Source: Pseudisothecium myosuroides
Taxonomy: Eukaryota; Streptophyta; Bryopsida; Hypnales; Lembophyllaceae
NCBI GenBank assembly: GCA_951799445.1
Contig: CATOGU010000239.1
Coordinates: 186,001 to 250,000 of the forward strand
Reading direction: 5' to 3'
Length of the DNA stretch: 64,000 nt
How positions within the stretch are numbered: position 1 is the first letter of the stretch; every line of letters begins with the position of its first letter. The notes beneath the pieces were generated by a model that saw only the letters and a program-made list of their open reading frames with translations, did not search any database and was not told the DNA's origin. Below, in pieces: positions 54,560-64,000 of the stretch. Made by a program: the position numbers and the translations under genes.

Positions 54560-55480
54560 TTGTATAAGTTAATCCCAAAAGTCTTGAACACCTTTTTTTT
54601 TGCCAACATAGCAATTTTGGGCAGCTCACTACCAATTGGTGTTTCATTTTTTTTCTTTGAAATTTTCACACATGATATGTCCAAGGAGTAGCTTAAAATC
54701 CCAACAATTTTAATAACTTTTGACTTCATAGTTCAAAAGTTATTGCATGATATGTAGTTTTCTTTGCTCAACAAGCAGTCATAAAACTTATTAAAAATCT
54801 CAATTTTTGAAATTGGCTCTTCAGGTTTATGTATACATAGAAAGCTTTGAATTTGTCCATTTTGATGAATGAGAGTGAAAGTTATGAGGAGGTTTTTTTT
54901 TGTTGGTTCTCTACTCTAAACTAAACTTTGAAGCCTTTACTTTACTCAATTTTCAATATTTTGGACAAAACACAAAACCAAAAGATGTAGGTTGTTTATC
55001 AAAACATTACAACCATAAGGATTGGAATTTTTGTTTTTGATAATTAAGTTCTTAGAAGTTTGTTAATTTGAATCATTCTCAATTTTTTTTACTTACTATT
55101 TTTTTCTATGTGTTTTAAAATTCCAAATGATTTGAAAATTTTCATGTGTGTAACCAACTTGCTTTGAAGAAAAAATCCAAAAAATTACAACCATTTTGAA
55201 GAAAAACTCATACAAATATGACCTTGTGAAGTGCAGTTGCCCAGATTTTTGCAAGGATAAAGAATGGCTTTTTGTCTATTCAAACTCAAATGTCTTAAAA
55301 TCTACATGGTGAAATTTTTTGAACTCTTTTTTGCATCTTTGAATACAAGTGTACTACAAGATTTTTATGGTTACAATCATGTGTCTAAAAATAAATTTTC
55401 TAAAAGTTGGTACTTATACTAGAAATGGCAGTTTTGGAGTGGTTTTAGTGAAAAAATTAGCTTAGGACTTTAGAGGTGAA
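54560..55480 (-). repeat. Degenerate family A copy
   Basis: Interior words of family A in reverse (TGAGAGTGAAAGTTATGAGG, CTTTACTCAATTTTCAATAT) and a decayed terminus GGACTTTAGAGG at about 55470. No clean TTAA pair. Confidence 0.55.
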
Positions 55481-55647
55481 CATTGCATGTTGTTCTCATG
55501 TAAATTGTAAAAAGAGTAGCGTGGGACCTAATACTGTGTTAGTGAATCTTCTCACAATTTGGGTTACTTAAAAATATGAGTGCATTCAATGAGAGTAATT
55601 TTTGGCTTCCATGATAGGCCATGTTTTCATGATTACTTCAATAAAAA

Positions 55648-55967
55648 GGGAAAATTTCATGGATACCCTTGGAGTTTGCAATATTTACATAGATACTCCT
55701 GATTTTTCAGAAATCACACAAATGCCTTTGGACCAAAAAAATTAGGCATTTATTTGTTGTGCTTGTACTTTCTTCATGACCAATGTTGAAGAAGGGAATG
55801 TAATGAAACATAAAAGAAGCAATGTGCGCACAAAGATAGAAGGAAGTGGCATGCATAACAAACACCTAATTTTTTTGGTTCAAGGGTATTTATGTAATTT
55901 CTGAAAAACCAGATGTTTTTCTATATAAATATTGCAAACTTTAGGCGTATACATGACATTTTCCCTA
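55648..55967. mobile_element. Foldback element, family G, copy 1
   Basis: Left GGGAAAATTTCATGGATACC, right TACATGACATTTTCCC, with inner inverted words (CACCTAATTTTTTTGGTTCA versus TTGGACCAAAAAAATTAGG). No coding capacity. Confidence 0.7.
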
Positions 55968-56334
55968 AATTTTATGGATTTGAACAACTATTTTGTATCC
56001 TACAAAATGTTTTATTTTTGTCATCTATCAAACAAAAGACTTATGCATTGGCGTTTAAGGGTTAAGCCCAATTATGAAGGGTTCTTCTATCTTTCGTTAT
56101 TATATATTGGTGGGTAAATCTTATATGGGAATAGATCTGTGTACGACACTTTTTTTACTATTCTACCACATCTACTACTAATACATAAAAATATATATGC
56201 CTAATAGTTACAATATTAAAATAGTTGTGGATCATAGGAAAAACATTAATGATTTAAAAATACAACTTGTCATAAAAGTTGCAACTTTCATTTTTCTTTT
56301 GGCTCTTGATCTTGCTCATAATATCAACTTAAAA

Positions 56335-56650
56335 AGGGAAAATTTCATGGATACCCTTGAATTTGCAATGTTTTTATACATATGCCTTCTTCTTCAAAAA
56401 TATCACAAATACTCTTGCATCAAAAAAATTAGGAGTTTGTTTTGTTGTTGTGCAACCCACTTTCCTTCTTTGTTTATGCGCACGCATAACAAGAAAGAAG
56501 TAGTGTTTGCACAAAGGGAGAAGGATGTGACATGCATAACAAAACAAACTCCTAATTTTTTTGGTCCAAGTGTATGTGTGATATTTCTGAAAAAGCAAGA
56601 GCATCTATGAAAATATCGCAAAATATAGGGGTGCCCATGAAATTTTCCCT
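56335..56650. mobile_element. Foldback element, family G, copy 2
   Basis: Left GGGAAAATTTCATGGATACC, right GCCCATGAAATTTTCCC. Flanks CTTAAAAA and TTTAAAAA could be an 8-bp target duplication with one mismatch. The short frames at 56197-56621 are parts of this repeat. Confidence 0.75.
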
Positions 56651-56652
56651 TT

Positions 56653-57363
56653 AAAAAGTATTAAACTAAACTAAGCATAATTTAGACTTTTCAATTGACA
56701 ACATGAGTGGGATTTGGAGCCAAAAAACAAAATCAAAGTTGCAACTTCTATGTCAAATTGTATTTTCAAATTAGTGATATCTTTTCCATTGTCCACACTT
56801 ATTTTTATAATTGTAAATATTGACTAGTAGGTGTGGTAAAATAGTTGACAAGAAGTGGTACACATATCAATCCTCATCTTATATTTGGACTTTAGTTATA
56901 TAATTGTTTCATGCTGTATGAACCTGCCATGCAGTACTGCACGCAAAGGCAGTGGTCTCCATTATAAAAGCAAAATAGCCAGACATCCTTTTCCGATTGT
57001 CCTGTGGATATTGACTCATGAACGTTACAAAGTGCAGCCTAGCCTTACCAAGCATGTAGTCTTGAGGACGTTTCACACCTTGTCCAAAGTTCCAGAGAAT
57101 TCTGAGAATTCGATCTATCAAAGATATTGAAATTTGGGATTTATTTTGCTCTAAGATCAGCCTCAATTGCAAGACAGTATTTGAGCGCAGCAAAAGGCAT
57201 GTAACATTGAAATCTTAAGTTCCTTAATTTGTTGGTCAACTTTAGCCAAAATCTTATCTTAACTTTTGACTGGCTACCACAACATTAGAAAAATTGAGAG
57301 AACAGATGGATGGAATTGTCAAATCCCTCCTCAATCAACATTAGATTTGCCAGCATTTGGATG
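56653..57363. other. Intergenic, unassigned open frames
   Basis: Overlapping frames at 56855-57130 (plus) and 56909-57193 (minus) in a less AT-rich patch. No motif recognised. Confidence 0.3.
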
Positions 57364-57669
57364 CACTAGAAGAAAACTGCGTTTAACTTGTCAAAAACTG
57401 CGTTTAATTTGTCAAAACTGCGTTGTATTTGACAAAAACTGCGTTATACTCAACACAAAGTGTGGGGTGAATTTTGTTGAGTTCTCCGTTCATAACACAA
57501 AATTCTGCGTTCCACCATTTCAACACAAAATTTGACAAGTAAACGCAGAATTTTGTATTAGAATGCAGAATTTTGTGTTATGAACGGAGAATTCAACAAA
57601 ATCCACCCCACACTTTGTGTTGAGTTACAACGCAGTTTTTGTCAAATACAACGCAGTTTTCTTCTAGTG
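57364..57669. mobile_element. CACTA-type foldback element (306 bp) with ATG duplication
   Basis: CACTAGAAGAAAACTGCG and CGCAGTTTTCTTCTAGTG termini, flanked by ATG on both sides. Arms contain repeated AACTGCGTTTAA-like units and complementary CCACCCCACACTTTGTG. Confidence 0.8.
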
Positions 57670-57854
57670 ATGAAAGCTACTAATATCAATAGATTTTATG
57701 AATAAATATGCACACGTTATTGATTATATCCATTTCTATCCAATTTTTTTTTACCTACTTGCATTGATGGTTGGGTGCACAAAAACAAAATTTTAGCAGT
57801 TCTTATCCAATTTTTCCTCACCTAAGGTAGGAGCACCCATCACCAACATTGTAT

Positions 57855-58767
57855 TTAACCCCTAAAGGACGGAGCCATTTTTCCAGTGAAAATCACTCAA
57901 AACTGCCACTTCTGGGGGTTAGTAAGAAGCTATAATTTTTTTATTTTTTTGGGAAATTCAACCGTAGGCTCTTGCTCTAGACTAGATTAGGTACTTGCGG
58001 GAAAAAAATCAGGTCATTCTAGATGGTTTGAGTGAGATATTTACATCTAAAGTGAAAATAAAAGTTATTTTCATGCTGCCAAAAAAATTCAGAAGCCTTT
58101 GACCACTCTTATAACAAAAAAGTTGCTCTACCCAAAGTTGCGCTTTTTTTTTATCATGTAGGAGATCAAGTTAGGTATGTGTGGGAGAATTTTCAAATCA
58201 ATTGGAACTACACAACACATGGGAAAAATCAGTAAGTAAAAAGAAGTAGAGAATGAGTCAAATCACTTAATTGTTAAAAATTTAATTATTATAATGAAAA
58301 TTGCAAATCCCAAAGGTCACAATGTTGTGATAAACAATCTACTTCCTTTGGTTTATTTTTTTTCCAAAATAATGAAAATTGAGTAAAATAAGGAGCTTCA
58401 AAGTTTATTTTAGAGTAGAGAATCCATAACTGCCCGCAAACAAAAACATCTCATAACTTTCACCTCATTGATTGGAATTGAGTTATTCAAAGCTTCTCAT
58501 ACATAAAAAATTCTAAAGAACCAATTTGAAGTTTTAATTTTTTTTTAAATTAATTTTTTAAAAAGTTTTTGGGCTGCCCGCCCCCCAATTCATGCATAAC
58601 TTACTCAATAAATGTCAGAATGAAAAAAAAATTAGTTGACCACATAGCTCTTTGAATTCCCTACCTTCAATAAAAGTTTTAAAAAATCACACAAAGTAGT
58701 TTAGCCAAAGTAACATGCCCGAAGTCCCACCTGTCCCCCAAAGGGACAACAGTCCTTTAGGGGTTAA
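57855..58767 (+). mobile_element. TTAA family A element (913 bp)
   Basis: TTAA-CCCCTAAAGGACGGAGCC and ACAGTCCTTTAGGGG-TTAA. Same subfamily as 50116-51063. Confidence 0.85.
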
Positions 58768-58771
58768 TGGC

Positions 58772-58914
58772 GTCACTCTCTATACATGATAGTCATTCTA
58801 GAGCTTAAATCTAGGTACACCATAGATAGCTTATTGATGTTGAACAAAATGATAAGCTATCTATGGTGTACCTAAAATTAAGTTCTAAAATGACCACCAT
58901 GTGTAGAGAGTGAC
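58772..58914. mobile_element. Foldback element (143 bp)
   Basis: GTCACTCTCTATACATG versus CATGTGTAGAGAGTGAC, with inner arms GATAGCTTAT / ATAAGCTATC. The hairpin covers nearly the whole length. Family not assigned. Confidence 0.7.
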
Positions 58915-59205
58915 AACAAACAAAATTTAAAGGTTGCTTGGGGCTTGAGAATTGGTGGGTCTTTCGAGCCCGATAGAGCCTACGTTCAGGCCTATAGATC
59001 CACGTGGCAGTGACATCAACACTCTACCTCCGCTGCAGGTCTTCCAATGTTCTCCTTCATTATTGCCGAAGCTCGGTAACTCTAATAAGCTCTTTTCTTT
59101 CAAAACATAGAATAGATTTAACATCATTGTTTGGTAGCAGGTTTGGCACAAAATTATTGCTTTGTGTATGATAGGGTAAGGGCCCCACGAAATGCCATTC
59201 TTACG
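58915..59205. other. Spacer, no gene recognised
   Basis: Short minus frame at 58927-59151 has no motif. Confidence 0.35.
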
Positions 59206-60125
59206 TTAAATCCTTATAGGACCAGTTTTTTTTTGTTTTTTTTAAAAGCAATATAGCGATTTTGGGCAGGTACCTATGATTGGAGCTTTTTGTATTTTAG
59301 GTTGAAGTTTTAATAGAATATGGGAATTAGGTTTATCTTTCATATGCAATATTCATTGTGACCTTTGGAATTATTAGTAAAAATTTATGGCCTAATATGT
59401 TGTTTTTTACATTTGTCGAGCAGCCTGGGCAGATTTTTACAAATCACTTTTTCAAAAACAACATTATTAAATTGGTTTAGAAGATTTATGTAAATGTTGA
59501 AGCTTTAAATCATTCCATTTTGATCAAAGAGACAAGGATTTTTTGTTTGCAGGCAGTTACAAATTCTCTACTCTAAGATAAACTTTGAAGTCCTTTATTT
59601 TACTCAATTTTCAACATTTTGGAACAAAAACAAAACCTAAGAATGTAGATTGTTTCTTGCAACATTATTACCATTGGGATTGGCATTTTTCATTTCCCAA
59701 ATTAAATTCTCAACAATTTTGTGTTTTGAATCATTCTCTACTTCTTTTTACTTACTAATTTATTTCCGTATGTTATATAATTCCAAACAATTTGAAGCTT
59801 TTTTTACATGTACTTTACTTAGGTGGAATAATAAATTTAGAGAAGTACCACCCACATGTCCTTTTTTCATTAGAAATTTCACCTTTTGAAGGCTAGCTGC
59901 CCAATTTTTCACATGACGTTTTTAGATAATCAAACCATTCTATCTTTCAATCCGCGCTGTGGAATACTCTAAAATTTTGTCCACATCTTTTGAACTATTC
60001 TTCTGCAAGATCCTACAGTTGCATATGCATAAATATGTTTTTATTTTCATATTTGGTTGATGCTCTAAAAATGGCAGTTTTGAAAAGTTTTTGATGAAAA
60101 CTTTGCTTGGTCCTTTTGGAGTTAA
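59206..60125 (-). mobile_element. TTAA family A element (920 bp)
   Basis: TTAA-ATCCTTATAGGACCAG and CTTGGTCCTTTTGGAG-TTAA, interior inverted relative to 44457-45374. Confidence 0.8.
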
Positions 60126-60556
60126 GACAATAGGAACAAGGGTGGAACATGTTTGAAGAAAATATGGTCAATTGTCGGTTCTGCTAGTAAGAGTGACATT
60201 ACACATCATGACACTTCTTTGCAATTTTTGTTATTATGTTTGCAAGTGTAGAGGCAACCAAAACTAGACTTTATTCAAGCAATGTTTATGGATCCAACAC
60301 GCACCTAGTAGTATCACATGATAGACTAACAAGTTAATACTCTTAAAATTCGATTTGAGAAGAGAAGATGTTTCATTTGTTTTTCATTTGCAATTGATTT
60401 CCTTTAGACAACCAAGATTGGAACAATAAAATAAAATAATTAAATAAAATAAAAAATAAAAATAAAAATAAAAATAAAAAGTCTATTTGGAGATCCTTGA
60501 GGTGGCAAGCAATGGGTCCTTCTTGGTATAAGTTAGGAGATTCTATAATGGAGCGT
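60126..60556. other. Spacer with A-rich microsatellite
   Basis: 60427-60480 is an (AAAAT)n run. No gene. Confidence 0.5.
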
Positions 60557-60690
60557 TTAACCCCCAAAGGACCATGGTCTTTATCTTGTCAAAAGACACT
60601 CAAAACTGTCACCTCCATGGCAAAGAGTAAAAAAGTTCAAAAAGTAGATATTTTGCATATTTGACCATAGGATCTTTTATTAGACTACTA
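60557..60690 (+). repeat. TTAA family A left end, truncated
   Basis: TTAA-CCCCCAAAGGACCATGG and TTGTCAAAAGACACTCAAAA as in 48805. Cut off where the less AT-rich region begins. Confidence 0.7.
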
Positions 60691-60729
60691 TAAATGCCAT
60701 ATTTAACTACTTTTGGACTATGCGGTAAA

Positions 60730-61075
60730 TTCTGGACTTGGACAAGTTACAATTCATAGAGATACCTACAAATGCTATGCAATACAGAGATGGTTGGCTA
60801 CCAGAAATGACCGATATTTGAAGAACAGCGGTGTGGCAATCAGGGGATCCTGGGATGTCGTGTGAAATAGAGCGCGGGGACACCGATGTGTATGCTTCGA
60901 GGGAGTAAAGCATGCACAACTGTCAAATAAGACGGACTGGTTAAAAGAAGTGTACAACCCAATTAGAATGGGGAGATCTCGACGATCTAAATCAATAATA
61001 CAAGTGGTGACGGAAGAGGACATCACTGACAACAACCAGATTGCTCACAAACTTGTACAGAGGAACTATTGAGAC
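60730..61075 (+). other. Possible coding remnant, unidentified
   Basis: One plus frame reads LSNKTDWLKEVYNPIRMGRS, IIQVVTEEDITDNNQIAHKL and VQRNY, with a TGA about 60 codons upstream of the end. Composition is protein-like, but I recognise no family and no splice sites. Confidence 0.2.
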
Positions 61076-61336
61076 ACCCTACAATACAGTGATCCCTGTA
61101 TCAGAGGAAAATCACTTTGTATCCAAAAACATGCAGTTCAGATGATCTCAATACTAAAGTTCAAACATAATCCATCCATGACACAGAATGAGGAAGACGC
61201 AGTGAAGACATTGGATGAGGTAAAATAATCCATGCATTTCAAAGGATGATAATACAAAGTTGATATATTTGCAGAAAAGAACTAACCACCTGCTTTCGAC
61301 AAAACGGGAAAGCAGTGTAAAGTAGAACTGTGAGAG

Positions 61337-61768
61337 CTACGTCTCTCGAAAATCCATCACAGGTATGGTGCTACGTTTCCAAATAATCTTAACACAGTTA
61401 AGAGGATCCAGACTTAGCAATAAAAATTTTCTATTGAGAAACACCTTGCGAGCGCGAGGATCTGCTAAGAGAACACTCACAATATTACCCGGGTCCGGGA
61501 ATGGAGTGGATCTGTTGGGAAAGGTAGATCCTCCTACATAGTGAAACCGTGAAACAATATCGAAGGGAAGAATCTGCCGAAGAAGCTTGTGTAGTGTCTC
61601 TAAATGCATTGACGACCACAACGCACAGTCTAGATGGTTAACAAAATGTCGCATAAGCTTGACAAAGAGGGGTTGAACTTCAGAATTCTGTGGAAGATCC
61701 TCAACACCACCTTCAACGCAAAGAGCACCGCGGAGTACAACGAGGATAGCCTTTTGCGAGGAGAAACC
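61337..61768 (-). pseudogene. HAD/FCP1-like phosphatase exon, lacking the nucleophile motif
   Basis: Minus frame with VNHLDCALWSSMHLETLHKL then LRQILPFDIVSRF. The hydrophobic-x-hydrophobic-W-S-S pattern followed by a helix is motif II of FCP1/NIF-type HAD phosphatases (VxVWSSM). A plausible acceptor (GTCGTCAG) precedes it at 61769. The DxD-type start is absent and the rest of the frame (to DFRET stop) has no HAD motif III. Either an exon of a second copy of the gene upstream, or a remnant. Confidence 0.4.
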
Positions 61769-62379
61769 TGACGACACAGTCAAATGTCATGCAAACAATA
61801 CAATGGGCAACCATCGAGGGTTCCCTCGATAGAATAAAAACAACATCGAAAATAACAATTGGGGGATCCCTCGACAGAAGCAAACCAAGATCACAACATG
61901 TCGGAGCAGAGTCATTTAAGAAAAAAAAACTTAACGGAATAAAAGGAAACGGTGTAGGAATGCCAAATCTCTTCGGGGGCGGAAATAATCTAGAAATTCA
62001 GAGTGTCTAAACAGAACTTACAATGGCATTGGAGGATTAAACAACGTCAGAGTATGAGCCAATTCTGATGATATTCAGTTACCAATCGAAGCAAAACAGA
62101 TAGACAGGAAAAAATTATGACCTAACACATTAAAAGACAGAACAGATAGGCGGACAGACAAGGACTGTATAGAAAACATAACCAGGTAAGAGAAGCTAAG
62201 TCAATATAGTGAGCATTAAAAAGAAGAAATTTACATGCGAAAATTGCATTAGGGAAATGTAATAAGTCTCCTGGAATATATACACTATCGCCAGAGATCT
62301 GTTTTCGAACTCTGCACAGATCTAAATATATACAACACCATCCAGGGATCCCCCGATAGAAACAGAAGACAGAAATTGT
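61769..62379. other. Between HAD exons; mini-repeats
   Basis: Contains GGGATCCC-type mini-repeats at 61811-61835, 61861-61880 and 62342-62360. No exon recognised. Confidence 0.4.
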
Positions 62380-63108
62380 CTACTGCGATTTAAGTTCACG
62401 CAAAATATCACGACACAGCGGCGAAGACAAGTCCGCTGGAGGCTGGGATCTTGGAAGAGGATTGATCCTGACATACTCCACCACAGGTACGTTTGAGTTG
62501 AGAAGACCGTCTAACCAGGGACGCAGTACACCGTTGAGGAAATTGTCATTCATAGCACCTAGCCACGATTGAGGGTGGACGGCGCTAAACCCGTCGTTCA
62601 GTAGGTTCTTGGGAGGACTATCATCAATTAGGATGATGTTCTCTACTGACTCAAGACGGCGGTAACTCCTGTACACGTCAAGCTTCTTCAAAAAATAGGG
62701 CTTACCAGGCCTATTCGATGATCGAAACATGGACTCCTTACAATACTTCTGAGATAGACAAAGAACGTCCCTCCGACTAAAAGAATAACCCTCCAGAATA
62801 AAAGTCATAACATCGTCCAAATTGAAGTTCGAAATACAGCTCCAAAAACCAAGGTCGGCTTTCCGTTGCAACCAGTTCAGAAACTCAGTCACACCCGGCC
62901 TGCGGTGCTGAATAAATTTCCCACTACCCCGAACCCTGTGAAGGAGCACTCCGTTCAGGTCAAGGACGACGGAGTACCGTCGAAGAGGTACCTCTTTTAA
63001 GATCATGTGCAGCTGAGGGTCAACCGCTGATAAATCTGCAGCACAAATGCACCCCAGTGATTGTATGTCAGCAATTGAGACTCCAGTAGCGACAAGCTCG
63101 ATGCCGAT
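62380..63108 (-). CDS. HAD superfamily FCP1-like phosphatase exon (DLNG type)
   Basis: Preceded by a good acceptor (TTATTTCCAG, ending 63109). The exon contains RYSVVLDLNGVLLHRV (motif I, D-L-N-G instead of DxDxT), FIQHRRPGVTEFLNWL, LGFWSCIS (motif II Ser), GKPYFLKKLDVY (conserved Lys) and NIILIDDSPPKNL (motif III Asp-Asp) before a TAA-type end after RELKSQ. This is the complete core of an FCP1/TIM50-like HAD domain. Plant and bryophyte members commonly read DLNGxL. They are predicted phosphatases or pseudo-phosphatases; the Asn for the second Asp makes catalysis uncertain. Upstream sequence (63130-63977) may be its N-terminus, but the frames do not connect cleanly. Confidence 0.7.
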   Translation of the reverse strand: MGIELVATGVSIADIQSLGCICAADLSAVDPQLHMILKEVPLRRYSVVLDLNGVLLHRVRGSGKFIQHRRPGVTEFLNWLQRKADLGFWSCISNFNLDDVMTFILEGYSFSRRDVLCLSQKYCKESMFRSSNRPGKPYFLKKLDVYRSYRRLESVENIILIDDSPPKNLLNDGFSAVHPQSWLGAMNDNFLNGVLRPWLDGLLNSNVPVVEYVRINPLPRSQPPADLSSPLCRDILRELKSQ

Positions 63109-63124
63109 CTGGAAATAAGGAGAC

Positions 63125-63977
63125 GTCACTATGCACCTGTGACTTCATTTTCCATAGACCCCTGTCCTTCCACTTCCGTTGCTATGACCCTCTCCGATGA
63201 TTCTTCTCCCAACTCAGCGATCTGACCAGAACCCTCCCCCTGCACTTCCAATACTGTAGAAGATACCCTCCCCGTTATTCCTTCTACAAGCTAAGCCTTC
63301 TCATCCGACACCTTTTCCTGTCCAAACGCGAGGTCAAAAACACTTTTGTAAGTGAAACAGTGCGCTTGCCTTACGGCTTCCAAATGCTTAGCCGGTTTGC
63401 TGTCCAGCTTGCGATTTGGGTCAAAAGAAAAACACGGAAACCCGCACATATCTTTAATCAAACTGTCGAGACGGACCTTGTCACTGTGCGGAGCAACCGA
63501 TGCATTAGAGTGCAGAATTGGTTGTGTCCGAGATCCTCGCCGTGGACTAAGCGGTACTAAATCACGTAACGTATCCAAGCAGACCTCCTCAGTAGAAGGA
63601 CCAGTGTTATCGGAGGGGGCCTCAGTTGATACGGCACCAGAGGGCCCTGGGAGAGGGGTTGAAGTCATACAGGCATCCCCTAATGTCATACTGTCACTAC
63701 CGACCTCTGCGTGGTGGCGGACAACATCAGGACCTACACAGGGATCCCTGGATGAAAGACTCTCTCCCCCGCCCCCAACTTTGACCACGGCCACATTCTT
63801 GACTGTACAGGGATCCCTCGATGGAGAGGTATCAGTACCGCCATGAACCTCAGGCCCGACCACATCAGACTGCGGAAGGGTCTGAGACGGCGGTACACCT
63901 AGGGTTGCTTTCCGTGGCGCTTGGGATCCTGTCGATGTTCCACCCACTACCTCCTCCCCAAATAGTGTAGAATCCAT
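63125..63977 (-). pseudogene. Putative N-terminal part of the HAD gene, interrupted
   Basis: A minus frame of 228 codons (63977-63291) starts MDSTLFGEEVVGGTSTGSQA. It contains the phrase S-R-D-P-C twice (encoded by the GGGATCCC mini-repeat) and ends LEAVRQAHCFTYKSVFDLAF, EKVSDEKA, TAG. The same frame continues after the TAG for about 50 acidic codons (LVEGITGRVSSTVLEV to MENEVT), then meets a stop 28 bases before the HAD exon acceptor, too short for an intron. So one nonsense codon and one frameshift separate it from the HAD exon. Alternatively it is an independent gene. The opposite strand also has a 164-codon frame (63352-63846), judged a shadow. The gene probably continues past the window end. 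Confidence 0.4.
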
Positions 63978-64000
63978 ACGGGGATCCCCTGATGTAAGAG

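Larger units (their letters stand above)
60841..63997. repeat. Dispersed GGGATCCC-centred mini-repeat, about ten copies
   Basis: Variants of AGGGATCCCTCGATAGAA occur at about 60841, 61811, 61861, 62342, 63670, 63738, 63808, 63922 and 63979, in both coding-like and non-coding sequence. All but a few share the same orientation. None are seen in the first 60 kb. Confidence 0.65.

Noticed and set aside
56197..56621. Frames of 137, 76 and 72 codons on both strands
   Set aside because: They lie in the family G foldback; similarity between strands is due to the inverted repeat.
63352..63846. 164-codon plus-strand frame
   Set aside because: The minus strand continues toward the recognised HAD exon and has a protein-like C-terminal part; the plus frame has no motif. 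Some doubt remains because the mini-repeat reads as GSLD on this strand.
1..64000. CRISPR arrays, bacterial operons or ribosome-binding sites
   Set aside because: Tandem repeats present are MITEs and minisatellites without uniform spacers, and genes show spliceosomal introns; the DNA is eukaryotic.

Overview
The window reads as repeat-dominated nuclear DNA of a streptophyte (land plant or charophyte-grade alga; I cannot name the species). Evidence for this is a plant-type 5.8S rRNA with ITS flanks near 17.1-17.3 kb, plus pieces of plant or eukaryotic nuclear genes: an atypical E2F (DEL type), the mitochondrial helicase SUV3, a type II peroxiredoxin, a MINU/CHR12-type SNF2 ATPase, photosystem II PsbO, mitochondrial ClpP and S-adenosylmethionine synthetase. 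Introns have GT-AG borders, and plant-style CACTA and Stowaway transposon termini are present.

Layout. From 1 to 34 kb is a patchwork of transposon pieces and gene fragments. Almost every recognisable gene here is partial or broken: E2F (6.2-7.9 kb, with an in-frame TAG), peroxiredoxin (10.9 kb), one SUV3 exon (13 kb), a retroelement gag (15.1 kb), SNF2 (22.5 kb), PsbO (27 kb), possibly SEC5 (28.8 kb), ClpP exon 1 (31.2 kb), SAM synthetase C-terminus (31.9 kb) and a Ty3/gypsy polymerase scrap (32.6 kb). From 35.7 to 39.6 kb lies the most notable object: a gag-like protein with two zinc knuckles and a retropepsin-like protease, fused in one frame to a complete-looking cytosine-5 DNA methyltransferase. 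I can find no reverse transcriptase, RNase H, integrase or paired LTRs for it. A 4-bp deletion breaks the gag frame relative to the 15.1 kb paralogue. From 40 to 60.7 kb is a near-continuous run of short non-autonomous elements. Most begin TTAA-CCCCT and end AGGGG-TTAA (piggyBac-like target sites) and fall into at least five families, often chained end to end on a shared TTAA. A few CACTA-type and other foldback elements are interspersed. From 60.7 to 64 kb is a less AT-rich segment with HAD/FCP1-like phosphatase exons on the minus strand and a dispersed GGGATCCC-centred mini-repeat.

Interpretation. No gene here can be called intact and functional with high confidence. The HAD exon (62.4-63.1 kb) and the methyltransferase frame (36.5-39.6 kb) are the longest well-preserved coding units. 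The window records repeated capture and scattering of host gene pieces and successive waves of non-autonomous DNA transposons. It also holds a retroelement-derived gene carrying its own DNA-modification enzyme.
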